Shown: positions 20,041 to 30,316 of the stretch, piece by piece
Layout of the letters: every line of letters begins with the position of its first letter
How positions within the stretch are numbered: position 1 is the first letter of the stretch
From: Myoxocephalus aenaeus
Lineage: Eukaryota; Chordata; Actinopteri; Perciformes; Cottidae
Assembly: GCA_038501785.1 (NCBI GenBank)
Contig: JBAMJR010000272.1
Coordinates: forward strand, 91,001-155,000
Length of the DNA stretch: 64,000 bases
Direction: 5' to 3'
Notes under the pieces: model-generated
Seen by the model: only the letters and a program-made list of their open reading frames with translations
Databases searched by the model: none
Told to the model about the DNA's origin: nothing
Made by a program: the position numbers and the translations under genes

Positions 20041-22077
20041 ATGATGCACTCTCCTCCTGTCTTGACCTCATCAAAAAAATCCAAACTTGTCTCCTTCACT
20101 CACTCCGCCCCCTGGTACACTGACCAACTTCGCCACCTCAAAGTGCAGGGCCGTCAACTGGAGCGTCTTGCAAAGAAAACTGGACTCACGGTTCACCTTG
20201 ATGCCTTCAAACTCCACCAACAACAATATAAAGATGCCCTCAACGCCGCCCGCTCCTCTCACTACTCCATCATTCAATCTGGCTCCAACGACCCCAAAAT
20301 GCTTTTCTCCACCATCAACAAACTCCTCAAGCCCATGGACACCATCTCCTCCTCCTTCACTACCACCAAATGCAACTCATTTCTATCCTTCTTCAACGAC
20401 AAAATCATTACAATTCACAACCAACTGGCTGCCTCCTCCCCCTCCACTACCTCACCCCCCAGCCCTCAACATGACCCTCCCCTAGTTCCAAGCCACTCAC
20501 TCTCATCCTTCAGTTCAATCACTGAAATGGACCTCTCCTCCATAGTCTCCAGCATGAAGACCTCCACCTGTACCCTCGACCCCCTCCCCTCTTCCTTAGT
20601 CAAGGCCTGCCTCCCCTCACTCTCCCCTCTCATCATAAACATCATCAACTCCTCAATGTCCTCTGGTCTCATACCCTCCCCACTAAAGCTTGCTGCTGTC
20701 ACCCCTGTGCTGAAAAAACCTGGTCTTGACCCTGACATCCCCAATAACTACTGGCCCATCTCTAACCTCCCCTACCTGTCCAAAGTCCTTGAGAGAGCTG
20801 TTGCATCACAACTCAAGTCCCACCTCAATCTCAACAATCTCTACGAACCCTTCCAATCCGGCTTCCGTTCAAAACACAGCACAGAAACTGCCCTACTGAA
20901 AATCACAAACGACATACTTCTCTCTGCGGACTCTGGCTTCCTCACCATCCTCATCCTTCTTGACCTCAGCGCCGCCTTTGACACCATCAACCACTCCATC
21001 CTCCTCTCACGTCTCCAGCACTCCCTTGGTATAACTGGCACTGCCCTCTCCTGGTTCACCTCATATCTCTCAGACCAACATCAATTCATTGCCATAAATA
21101 ACTGTAAATCCTCCACCTCCCCAGTGGCCCACGGTGTCCCCCAAGGTTCCGTGCTTGGTCCCCTCCTCTTCATCATTTACATCCTCCCCCTTGGACAAAT
21201 CATCTGTCGTCATGGTCTTGATTTCCACTGCTACGCTGACGACACCCAACTCTATTTCTCCTCTAAGACCATCACCTCAGTCACCCACTCCACTCTCACC
21301 TCCTGTCTCACTGATATAAAATCCTGGATGCAGCAGAATTTTCTTAAACTCAACTGCAATAAATCTGAAATGCTCATCATTGGCCCTAACTCCCTCACCC
21401 GCTCAGCCCAGACCTTCTCTCTGAACATTGAAGGCTCCATCGTCACCCCCTCCACCCAGGTCCGCAACCTCGGCACCATTCTCGACCCCACCCTCTCTTT
21501 CCTACCCCACGCCAACCACATCACCAAAACTGCCTTCTTTCACCTCAGGAACATTGCTCGCCTCCGGCCCTCCTTGTCCTCTGCCACCACTGAAATCCTC
21601 ATCCATGCCCTTATAACATCCAGACTTGATTATTGCAACAGCATCCTCTACGGCTCCCCCAACAAAATCATCAACAAACTCCAATATGTTCAGAACTCTG
21701 CCGCTCGACTGCTGACCTCCACCCGCCGCTATGACCACATCACCCCGGTCCTACGCAACCTCCACTGGCTCCCGGTCAAATACAGGATTGACTTTAAAAT
21801 CTTACTCACCACTTACAAAGCCCTAAACAATCTGGCCCCTCCCTACCTTTCAGACCTCCTCCCCCTTCACGCCCCTACCCGTTGCCTCAGGTCCGCCAAT
21901 TTGAACACTCTGAAGACCATCAAGACCAAGCGTCGGACCTGGGGTGACAGGGCCTTTTCAGCTGCTGCACCTCCCCTCTGGAACGCCCTCCCCATCCACA
22001 TTTGTCAGGCTCCCACCCTATCGTCATTTAAGCAAGCCCTCAAAACACATCTCTTCAAACTCGCCTTCACCTGCTAA
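20041..22077 (+). CDS. L2 ORF2 reverse transcriptase, 678-codon open frame
   Basis: This transposable-element gene codes for reverse transcriptase. Motifs in order are TPVLKKPGLDPD, SNLPYLSKVLERAV, FRSKHSTETALL, LDLSAAFDTINH, HGVPQGSVLGPLLFIIY, YADDTQLY (catalytic YADD at 21232-21243) and the terminal FKQALKTHLFKLAFTC. The true ORF2 also includes the endonuclease at 19.2-20.1 kb, now separated by a frame change at A7 and by the MITE. The retained catalytic residues and long open frame indicate a young copy. It is not a host gene. Confidence 0.9.
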   Translation: MMHSPPVLTSSKKSKLVSFTHSAPWYTDQLRHLKVQGRQLERLAKKTGLTVHLDAFKLHQQQYKDALNAARSSHYSIIQSGSNDPKMLFSTINKLLKPMDTISSSFTTTKCNSFLSFFNDKIITIHNQLAASSPSTTSPPSPQHDPPLVPSHSLSSFSSITEMDLSSIVSSMKTSTCTLDPLPSSLVKACLPSLSPLIINIINSSMSSGLIPSPLKLAAVTPVLKKPGLDPDIPNNYWPISNLPYLSKVLERAVASQLKSHLNLNNLYEPFQSGFRSKHSTETALLKITNDILLSADSGFLTILILLDLSAAFDTINHSILLSRLQHSLGITGTALSWFTSYLSDQHQFIAINNCKSSTSPVAHGVPQGSVLGPLLFIIYILPLGQIICRHGLDFHCYADDTQLYFSSKTITSVTHSTLTSCLTDIKSWMQQNFLKLNCNKSEMLIIGPNSLTRSAQTFSLNIEGSIVTPSTQVRNLGTILDPTLSFLPHANHITKTAFFHLRNIARLRPSLSSATTEILIHALITSRLDYCNSILYGSPNKIINKLQYVQNSAARLLTSTRRYDHITPVLRNLHWLPVKYRIDFKILLTTYKALNNLAPPYLSDLLPLHAPTRCLRSANLNTLKTIKTKRRTWGDRAFSAAAPPLWNALPIHICQAPTLSSFKQALKTHLFKLAFTC

Positions 22078-22306
22078 CCCCTGCTCACTACCCTCCACTG
22101 CAGGACTAATTCCGTTGCAGCTTCTCCAGTTTTTCTTGTTTTATTTTATTTATTTATTAATTTTTTTTTTTTTTTTTTGGGATTGTTTGTTTTGTTTGCT
22201 CCATTGTCTTTCTATATTTTTGTTTTGTTTTGTACTGTTTTGTCTCTGTCAAGCGTCTTTGAGCATCTGGAAAAGCGCTATATAAATTAAATGTATTATT
22301 ATTATT

Positions 22307-22708
22307 ATGGCAAGTCCATGGCCAGCCACTGTGCGTTTGTTTTTTTGCGACGCTGATGGCCATAGCCTGGGCTATGTCGACCAGGTCATGGACCCAGAGG
22401 GGACCCGTCTCATCAGGTCATGTCTTGTAGAAGGCACAGCTTTGTGATGAGCCTTTCCAAGGTGCCATTTTGTGTCCTGATCTTGACCCGACGTACATGT
22501 CCTCTTTTGTCGGGGAACATTTCCGTGATTCTGCCCATGGGCCAGGAGTTGCGTGGTGAGCTTTCATCGATGATCAGCACTATGTCTCCATGCTTTAGAT
22601 TCTTTTTGATCTTATTCCATTCATGTCTCTCTTGTAGCAATGGGAGGTACTCTCGTATCCAGCGTTTCCAGAAGAGATCAGCTATATACTGGGTCTGTTT
22701 CCATCTTC
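22307..22708 (-). pseudogene. BEL/Pao integrase C-terminal fragment, unit 3
   Basis: It matches 14.7-15.1 kb (HEWNKIKKNLKHGD, SSPRNSWPMGRI, HVRRVKIRTQ) with few changes. Homology breaks at about 22,708, where the integrase core should begin; a fragment of the RING module follows instead. Confidence 0.85.
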
Positions 22709-22888
22709 CAAAAACAGCCTTTTCTTGTTCTCAGAGATGTTTCCAACGAGTCAAGTCAACAAAGTTCTGATCTTATTTATGTTAAATAAATGAATCAGGG
22801 AACCCTTGAGGATGAGACTTCATGTCACTGATACGTCAGACCCGCTTTACTAAATGCACCAAAACACACGTGGGCAAAGTGACATAAC
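22709..22888 (+). repeat. Small displaced fragment of the duplicated module
   Basis: TTATTTATGTTAAATAAATG through AAAGTGACATAAC matches 11.25-11.36, 17.11-17.23 and 32.94-33.06 kb. It is joined directly to BEL/Pao sequence, so the unit-3 block was rearranged. Confidence 0.7.
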
Positions 22889-23284
22889 TGTGAGCGCTCT
22901 GTGCTCGCTGAGGACAGAAACTACAGAACAAGACGTGCGTCAGTCTGTTGGCAACAAGCCGGTCGGTGAGGCTGCGTAAGCGCGCGCGCACATACGTAAA
23001 TCGCCTTCAAAGTAAAAGCAGTGCCGTTGTATTGCATTTATGGCGTGCATCTTATTTATTTCTTTTTCTTTTTTGATTGACCTCACGCGGGCCGGACTGG
23101 GAGAGCCGTAAGATGTCCTGGTCTGAACTACGCCATCTGGGAGAGATTTAAAGTGTAGCACCTGTGTGCGGCAGCATTAAGCCCTCCCAATGCAAAAAAA
23201 AAAGTTTATGCATGATCAAATAATTAACGCCGTTAATAGTTTGCTGCGTTAACGCGTTTTTTACGCGTTAACGTGGCCAGCCCT
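22889..23284. mobile_element. hAT-like end fragment
   Basis: It ends in TTAACGCGTTTTTTACGCG, GTTAACG and GGCCAGCCCTAG, like TIR ends of fish hAT MITEs. The opposite TIR is not found. It has replaced the left half of the exon-intron-exon repeat in this unit. Confidence 0.45.
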
Positions 23285-23879
23285 AGTTGTTACACATGCC
23301 TGTGCTCAAACATCATGGCTTGATAAATACAAAAGTGTTCTTTCATTACAGACTAGTCAGCTAACAGCATTAGTCAGGTCAGGACACGTTTTCTAGCTAA
23401 CGTGCTGAACTCCCCTGACAAGGTTAGCTAGCTTAAGCGCGGTTAGCATTGAATATACACGGGCCATGTGGAGGAATTGAGCTTCTCTCAAAAACGAGTA
23501 ATGTATATAAATGTGTTAAATAGACATCTCCCACCATATTTGAACAATTTAATAATGCGGGTACTTACCACAAGAGCGGATGTCGGTGGAGAAAGAAAAG
23601 TAAGAGCGACTGCATGAGGTCTGGTCCTTTTTATGCAGAAGGACCCACGAGGGAGGCCCTAATGGTTGACTGTTGCCTTCACAACTATTATTTAAAAAAC
23701 TTGTTTCAGTGCTGGTTGCCGATAAACCTGGTTGCCATGTCTCAGCCAGAATAGGCCCATGTCCGTAACAGCTACATCTGGGCCAGATATGGCAACAATG
23801 AATTGGGCCAAAGCTGGCTCACATTCGGCCGCATCGAGCCGGAACACAGCCGAGTCAGCCGACACTCAGCCGCAATACG
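23285..23879 (-). mobile_element. Exon-intron-exon repeat, unit 3, 5' half
   Basis: It is nearly identical to the 8.97-9.45 kb part of unit 1, with the TATA-like box, leader and GTAAGTACC donor. The sequence between 23,760 and 23,880 differs from unit 1 and carries extra GCCGA...TCGGC and GGCCCAGAT motifs. It stands at the same place in BEL/Pao (after LASQVASGLG), so insertion came before duplication. Confidence 0.65.
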
Positions 23880-24088
23880 GCCGAGTCCGCTGGCTACCTG
23901 GGAGGCAAGGACTGCACAACTGTTACTGGTCCATTTGGTGAGTTTAAATCCACCTGTGGTGCATACTGATCTGAGATCTTTCACCAGACAGATTGCTTGG
24001 CTCAAGTTTAGGACAGATTTGAGACAGTCGTCTACATAAAACTTGTAACGAATGGTGTTGAGAACTTCGGTACTACACTTTCCTTCAT

Positions 24089-25816
24089 AAATGCAAGATG
24101 GCGCCGCGAATGGCAGCCTCGGTACTGCGCTCGCTCGTACTTTTTCTGTTTTTGTTCGTTTGTCTCGTCTCCAGCTCTCCCTCTCTGATCACTTTCAGCA
24201 GGGAGGAACTTTTAAACTTCCGTGAAACCACTGGACAATTTTTTTCACCGGTTTTCATTGAACCGGAATACTTTACTGAGATTTTGGTTGGAGGAGCAGC
24301 GGCTCTTCTCGGAATTCGCCGGAGACGCAGACGGGGGAAGCGCGCAGGAGCGCTTGTTAAAGTGCGCCAGCGAGGATTTCGAACTGCGCTCCCGTCAATT
24401 CATCTGGCGAACGTCCGCTCTCTGGCGAACAAGATGGATGAACTGCTGCTCCTGAACAAAACTAATAGGGACTTTAGCAGATCTGCCGCCCTCTGCTTCA
24501 CCGAAACCTGGCTCGGTGTGCACATCCCGGACAGCGCACTACATCTGCCGGGCTTCCAACTCCACCGAGCGGACCGCGTAACGGCTCTGTCAGGGAAAAC
24601 GAGGGGAGGCGGGATCTGTTTTTATATTAACGAAGGTTGGTGCACAGATGTCACGGTGTTAAAGGAATCATGCAGCCCACACCTAGAAACAATTTTAATA
24701 GACTGCAAACCATTTTATTCACCGCGGGAGTTTTCCTCATTCATCCTGGTCGGTGTGTACATCCCACCTCAGGCCTGTGTGAGTGAGGCACTCCAACACC
24801 TGGCAGAGCAGATCACCACCATGGAGCACAAACACCCAGACTCCCTGCTCATTGTTCTTGGGGACTTTAATAGAGCAAACCTCAGCAAAGAACTGCCAGA
24901 ATACAGACAGCACATTAAGTGTAGCACCAGGGACAAAAACACACTGGACCACTGCTACACTGTACTGAAGGATGCATACCGCTCAGTCCCTCGTGCAGCT
25001 TTGGGACTCTCTGATCACTGTCTGGTTCATCTTCTCCCGTCCTACAGGCAGAAACTAAAATCTGCAAAGCCTGTGGTGAAGACTGTGAAGAGATGGACCA
25101 ACGAGGCCAAGCTGGAGCTACAGTCCTGCTTTGCCTCCACTGATTGGAGTGTTTTTGAGGCTGCTGCTACAGACCTGGATGAGCTAACTGACACTGTGAC
25201 GTCATATATCAGCTTTTGTGAGGACATGTGTGTGCCGACAAAAACCTTCTGCACATTCAACAACAATAAACCCTGGTTCACTGCAAAAATCAGGCAGCTT
25301 CGTCGTGCTAAAGAGGAGGCCTACAGAGGGGGGGACAGGATTCTGTACAACCAGGCCAGGAACACTCTAACGAGGGAGATCAAGGTAGCTAAGAAGAGCT
25401 ACACTGATAAGCTGGAAAAAAAGTTTTCAGCCAACGACCCCTCGTCAGTTTGGAGAGGCCTGGAGGTACTCACAAACTACAAGAGACCATCTCCCCCCAC
25501 TGAGGACAATCACCGACTGGCTGACGACCTGAATGTCTTCTATTGCAGGTTTGAAAAGCCCACTTCCACCCCGCCCAACTGCTCCATCATCGAACAATCA
25601 CCTCTTCATCTGCACTATCTGGACTTTTGTGTTGTTTTACTACTGTCTTTAATGTCCTTTTTATATTTTTTACTACTGTCTTTAATGTCCTTTTTATATT
25701 TTTTATATTTATCTTGTATATTGTGTGTGAAAAAAGTACAAAGAGCAAGTGAAACCGGAGTCAAATTCCATGTATGTGCAAATTTACATGGCCATTAAAG
25801 CTGATTCTGATTCTGA
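24089..25816 (+). mobile_element. Internally deleted CR1/Rex1-like LINE (endonuclease only)
   Basis: It is inserted in BEL/Pao near TTCCTTCAT; unit 1 at about 9,704 is the empty site, with TG lost. It ends in ATTAAAGCTGATTCTGATTCTG. The 5' end looks complete (GATGGCGCCGCGAATGG), but reverse transcriptase is absent: sequence jumps from the post-endonuclease linker (FYCRFEKP) to the 3' UTR. Confidence 0.85.
24098..25798 (+). CDS. LINE endonuclease-only open frame, 566 codons
   Basis: The frame codes for an APE-type endonuclease: LANVRSLANKMDEL, CFTETWL, GGGICFYIN, ILVGVYIPPQA, VLGDFN, NTLDHCYT, LGLSDHCLVHL, then a linker with KRWTNEAKLELQSCF and FYCRFEKP. It begins with a hydrophobic leader that looks like a signal peptide (LVLFLFLFVCLVSS); I do not take this as proof of secretion. 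After about residue 500 the frame continues into former 3' UTR because of the internal deletion. It is TE-encoded, not a host gene; activity is unproven. Confidence 0.8.
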   Translation: MAPRMAASVLRSLVLFLFLFVCLVSSSPSLITFSREELLNFRETTGQFFSPVFIEPEYFTEILVGGAAALLGIRRRRRRGKRAGALVKVRQRGFRTALPSIHLANVRSLANKMDELLLLNKTNRDFSRSAALCFTETWLGVHIPDSALHLPGFQLHRADRVTALSGKTRGGGICFYINEGWCTDVTVLKESCSPHLETILIDCKPFYSPREFSSFILVGVYIPPQACVSEALQHLAEQITTMEHKHPDSLLIVLGDFNRANLSKELPEYRQHIKCSTRDKNTLDHCYTVLKDAYRSVPRAALGLSDHCLVHLLPSYRQKLKSAKPVVKTVKRWTNEAKLELQSCFASTDWSVFEAAATDLDELTDTVTSYISFCEDMCVPTKTFCTFNNNKPWFTAKIRQLRRAKEEAYRGGDRILYNQARNTLTREIKVAKKSYTDKLEKKFSANDPSSVWRGLEVLTNYKRPSPPTEDNHRLADDLNVFYCRFEKPTSTPPNCSIIEQSPLHLHYLDFCVVLLLSLMSFLYFLLLSLMSFLYFLYLSCILCVKKVQRASETGVKFHVCANLHGH

Positions 25817-26392
25817 TCATCAGCTGTCCGCTTCAGTGTGAAATTGGCACAGCTCGGGGATGAGACTGCTCCAAAGAGATGCACCATCATCCGGTCCTCT
25901 GCTAGCGGCTGGTTGGTGTCGCCGTCTGGCCAGCACAGGAATCTGAGGAAGTCCACATCATGTTTAGGTATTACTTTATGGAACATTCCTTCGGACCCTG
26001 CAGCAGCTCACGATTCAGGGAAGTTCCTTGGAATGAGGAGGTACAATCGAACACCACCCAGATTGTCCTTTTTCTTTTGTGGTAGACACCACAGTTTTCC
26101 ATCTTTCCGGGGGAGTTGTTCCTCTGGCACTCTCTCTGCATGCCCTTTTCTCAAGACATCACTCATGAAGCCATTAAATTCCTTCCGAAAGGCTTCATCC
26201 TTCTGGAATCTGCGGGAAAGACCAAATACTCTTTTTTTCCGCCACATTCCTGTTGTTTGGCAGGCTGATGTTATCCTGACGGAACAGAAGTCGTATCTCA
26301 TAGTGGCCATCTTTCTTTTTGACTGAGCTGTTAACATGCAAGCATTTCTTGTCTTCAAATGAGTGTTTTTGTTTAGAGAACCTATTTTTAAC

Positions 26393-26590
26393 TCTCTAAA
26401 TGCGTTTCAAAAGGGCGATATCTTAATGCGATCTCATAATGTGGTTAAAAATAGGTTCCCCTTCCGCTCTCTAAACAAAAACACACTCAGGTGACGTCTA
26501 ATATAACGTTGACGCCCCCTGACATCATTGCGTCATCAAAACATAACGAATCAAACAAACAGGTAAAACACAAATCATGTTATGGCTTCT
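26393..26590 (+). repeat. Start of duplicated module, copy 3
   Basis: CTAAATGCGTTTCAAAAGGG through AACACAAATCATG matches 10.72-10.91 kb. It breaks at about 26,590 in GGCTTCT and resumes at 32,518 with ACACCGGTCCATT, so the intervening 5.9 kb is inserted. Confidence 0.85.
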
Positions 26591-26889
26591 AAGATAAGAT
26601 AAGAGATAAGATAATCCTTTATTAGTCCCGCAGTGGGGAAATTACAGGATTACAGCAGCATTGCTCACAAGTGAATAAAAAGAATAATAAAAAATAGAAA
26701 ATCAAGTAATATAAATAAACAGTAATAGAAACAGTAAAAACAGTAATGAAGAATATTAAATATACAGACTGAATAGAAAAAGCATATAAAAAAAGTACTT
26801 AAATGTATTGCACGTATTGGATATTGCACCAGGTGAATGATAAAGTGTCCAAGTTCAAAGTGTTCAAAGTGATCAAGTGTCAAGTGTTA

Positions 26890-27404
26890 AGCCTAATTCA
26901 TGCTTCTCCGTCAGGTCGACGGCGTACCTACGCCGTAGCTTACGCGTCGACGCAGACCCCTTACGCCGTAGCCTGACGCGCACCTCCAAAAAATCCTAAC
27001 TACGCGTCGCGTTGACGCGGACCGCAACGCTGTGATTGGTCCGCTCAGAACGTAATTTCCGGCGGTTGCTCTTTCCGGTTTGTCTTCCTACACCGCTATT
27101 TTTAAAGTTCTTGTAGACCGGTATTAACAATGGACCAAACAGAAGAACGAATCATCGAGGAGGTCAGGAAATACGACCACCTTTATAACTTTTCTTCGAG
27201 GGACTACAAAGACTGCAAAATGACATTAAACTCATGGCGAGAAATCGCGCAAAACACAGCCACACAGGCACACCCCCCTGGCGGCATGGCGGTTAATTGC
27301 AGAGCAACGCGGACCCTCGACGCAGAACTTCGAATGCTCAACGACTCCGTCAGTTCGACGGCGTAGGTACGGCGTCGACGTGACGGAGAAGCATGAATTA
27401 GGCT
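26890..27404 (+). mobile_element. Harbinger-type element, non-autonomous, 515 bp
   Basis: Terminal inverted repeats start AGCCTAATTCATGCTTCTCC and are flanked by TTA on both sides (26887-26889, 27405-27407), as in PIF/Harbinger. Inside, from ATG at 27130, is a short frame beginning MDQTEERIIEEVRKYDHL and KDCKMTLNSWREIA, which resembles the N-terminal half of a MADF/SANT-like DNA-binding protein, the usual second Harbinger gene; the rest is deleted. Subterminal regions carry repeated TACGCCGTAG/GTCGACG motifs. Confidence 0.85.
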
Positions 27405-28282
27405 TTAGTTAGAGGTCTACTGGGAGCCCAGCGTATTGTGCAGCCTGACAGCAGCGGGAAGAAAGGACTTGCGGTTCCTCTCCCTCAGACACCGGGGATG
27501 AATCAGCCGGTGACTGAAGGAGCTGTGCAGCGCTGCCAGAGTGTCCTGCATGGGGTGGGAGGCGTGGTTCATCATGGACGAGAGCTTAGTCATCATCCTC
27601 CTGTCCCCCACCACCTCCACGGTATCCAGAGGACACCCCAGCACGCTGCTGGCCTTCTTTACCAGCTTGTCCAGTCTCTTCCTGTCAGCTGCCGTGATGC
27701 TGCTGCTCCAGAAGACTCCATAGAAGATGGCTGATGCCACCACAGAGTCAAAGAAGGTCTTCAGGAGTGCTCCCTGCACCCCAAAAGACCTTAGTCTCCT
27801 CAGCAGAAAGAGTCTGCTCTGTCCCTTTTTATGAAGTGCGTGAGCGTGGTCGGACCAGTCCAGTTTGTTGTTCAAGTGAACACCCAGGTACTTGTAAGAC
27901 TTCACAATCTCAATGTCCAGTCCCTGGATGCTCACCGGTACCGGAGGAGAACGTTTACCCTGGCGGAAGTCCACCACCAGCTCCTTAGTCTTACTGGAGT
28001 TTATCTGGAGGTGGTTCCGCTGGCACCATCCTAAAAAGTCCTGATTTAGTTCTCTGTACTCTGTACCCTGTCATCATCGGCGGAGATGAGGACAATTGCA
28101 GAGTCGTCAGAGAACTTTTGCAGGTGGCAGTTAGCAGAGTTATGGTTGAAGTCCGAGATGTATATGGAGAAGAGGAATGGAGCCAGAACGGTTCCTTGCG
28201 GGGCTCCTGTGCCAGTCTGACTCACACTCCCGTATCCGTACATACTGTGGACGGTTGGTGAGGTAGTCCAGGAGGTAGTCCT

Positions 28283-29540
28283 AGAGCTACACTGATAAAC
28301 TGGAAGAAAAAAAAACTCGTCAGGTTTGGAGAGGTTTGGAGTACTCACCAACTACAATCACCTTCACCACCTCCACACTGCGAAGAGGATGTGAGTCGGC
28401 TGAAGACCAGGAAGGCTCTGGGCCCCGACGGTGTGTCCCCCTCCTGCCTGAGAGTCTGTGCTGACCAGCTGTCCCCCATCTTCACGGAGATCTTCAACCG
28501 ATCACTGGAGCTGTGTGAAGTCCCCTACTGCTTCAAGCGTTCCTTGATCATACTGGTCCCCAAGAAATCCTCCATCACAGGATTAAATGACTACAGATCC
28601 ATCGCCCTGACGTCTGTGGTCATGAAATCGTTTGAGAGACTGGTGTTGACCCACCTGAAGGACATCACAGGGCCCCTGCTGGACCCCCTACAATTTGCCT
28701 ACCACGCAAATAGGTCAGTGGATGATGCAATCAATATGGGACTGCACCATATTCTGCAACACCTCGACTCCCCAGGGAGATATGCAAGGGTTCTGTTTGT
28801 GGACTTCAGCTCTGCATTCAACACGATCATCCCGGAGGTACTTCAACATAAACTCTCCCAGCTCACCGTGCCAGCCCCCACCTGCCGGTGGATCACAAAC
28901 TTCCTGACAGACAGGACGCAGCAGGTGAGGCTGGGAAAAATCACATCCAGCACCCGGACTATAAGCACTGGCGCCCCCCAGGGATGTGTGCTCTCTCCAC
29001 TGCTCTTCTCCCTCTACACCAACGACTGCACCTCAGGGGACCCATCTGTTAAACTCCTGAAGTTCGCAGACGACACAACGGTCATCGGTGGAGACCTTCA
29101 GGTTTCTGGGATCCACAATCTCCCGGGACCTGAAGTGGACCGCCAACATCAACACCATCCGCAAAAAGGCCCAGCAGAGGCTGTACTTCCTGCGCCAGCT
29201 CAGAAAGTTCAACCTGCCTCAGGAGCTGCTGATCCTTTTTTACTCCGCCATCATCCAGTCTGTCCTCTGCTCTTCCATCACTGTGTGGTTTGGATCACCA
29301 AACAGGACAGAGTCAGACTCCAACGGATCGTCAGGTCTGCAGAGAGAACCATTGGTTCCAGCCTGCCCTCCATCCTGGACTTGCACACCGCCAGAGTCAG
29401 GAAGCGGGCTGGAAAGATCACCACAGACCCCTCACACCCTGGACACAAGCTGTTCCAACTCCTCCCCTCTGGTAGGCGCTACAGAGCACTGTACGCCAAA
29501 ACCACTGGTCAAATCTATTAAAAAAGAAATTCAGCTCATT
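28283..29540 (+). mobile_element. 5'-truncated CR1/Rex1-like LINE inside the minus-strand LINE
   Basis: A plus-strand reverse transcriptase frame (28391-29521) shows KALGPDGVSPSCL, SLIILVPKK, DYRSIALTSVVMK, LFVDFSSAFNTI, GAPQGCVLSPLLFSLY and FADDTTVIGG, then a frame break. The second half continues in another frame as FRFLGSTISRDLKW and LYFLRQLRKFNL. Its 5' end starts with SYTDKLEEK, matching the linker of the 24-kb LINE, so the two probably belong to one family. It splits the minus LINE between 28,280 and 29,555. Confidence 0.85.
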
Positions 29541-30316
29541 CACCCACTTTTGGTGCCCCTCAGGCTGTTGGTTGGGCCCCTTGAACCCAGAAATGGCCTT
29601 GAGGCCCTTCCAGACCCCCGCCGGTGTTATTCTGCTGCAGCTGGTCCTCCATCTTCGTCCTGTAGATCTCTTTCCCCTCCCTGATCTTCATCCTCAGCTC
29701 CCTCTGCACAGTCCTCAGCTCCTCCTTGTTGCCAGATCTAAAAACCCTCTTTTTCTCCTTGAGGAGGGCCTTTATCTCTGGAGAGATCCAGGGTTTGCCG
29801 TTTGAGAAGCACCGTACAGTCCTGGTGGGTACGGTGTTCTCCACACAGAAGTTGATATTGTCTGTGATGCAGTCGGTGAGACCGTCGATGTCTTCCCCAT
29901 GGGCATCACTGAATACTTCCCACACAGTTGTCTCAAAACAGTCCTTCAGAGCCTCCTCGGCTCCATCGGTCAATCGTCGAACTGTGCGGGTCACAGCTGG
30001 CTGCTTCTGTGCTAGAGTGGTGTACACACAGGCAGGGAGAGAGGGCAAGCTCAAATCGCGGCACCGGCAGCTTGTACAGGCACTTCCTGTGGCACAACTC
30101 AGGTGCCGCGGTGCCGGAGGCAGGTGCCGCAGTGCCGGAAGCTGCCACTACTTTAGAGGCAGCATTTCCGATGGCACGTCTCAGGTCGCAGGGCACTTAC
30201 GAGTTGCCACTCATGTGAGACTAGTTTTTGAGGCACCTGCCTGTGTTTGAGAGAGTGTTGCCGCAACTTGCTTAAGGTCCTGGAAGGTATATATAATATG
30301 TGACAACACATAAAGG

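Larger units (their letters stand above)
19209..22306 (+). mobile_element. L2-type LINE, nearly complete ORF2
   Basis: It is inserted in the BEL/Pao end with target duplication ATGG (19205-19208 and 22307-22310); the empty site is at about 14,708. It starts inside the endonuclease domain (AVIYRPP, LLLGDF) and ends in GAAAAGCGCTATATAAATT and an (ATT)n tail, as L2 elements do. A MITE splits the endonuclease at 19344-19673. One frame change occurs at an A7 run near 20,075; otherwise the frame is open. Confidence 0.92.
23880..26392 (-). pseudogene. BEL/Pao reverse transcriptase fragment, unit 3, split by a LINE
   Basis: Parts at 23,880-24,088 and 25,817-26,392 match unit 1 (FGLSRRFQKDEAF, EEQLPRKDGKLW, MFHKVIPKHDVDFLRF, VHLFGAVSSPSCANF, LRSVCTTGGFKLTKW). 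A LINE lies between them. There is a short deletion around the GVYHKGKRT region. Confidence 0.85.

Noticed and set aside
24098..25798. Secreted host protein, because of the hydrophobic N-terminus
   Set aside because: The body is a LINE endonuclease and the insertion has an empty site in unit 1.
27130..27366. Host MADF transcription factor gene
   Set aside because: It lies entirely within a 515-bp Harbinger element with TIRs and TTA duplications, and only the N-terminal part remains.
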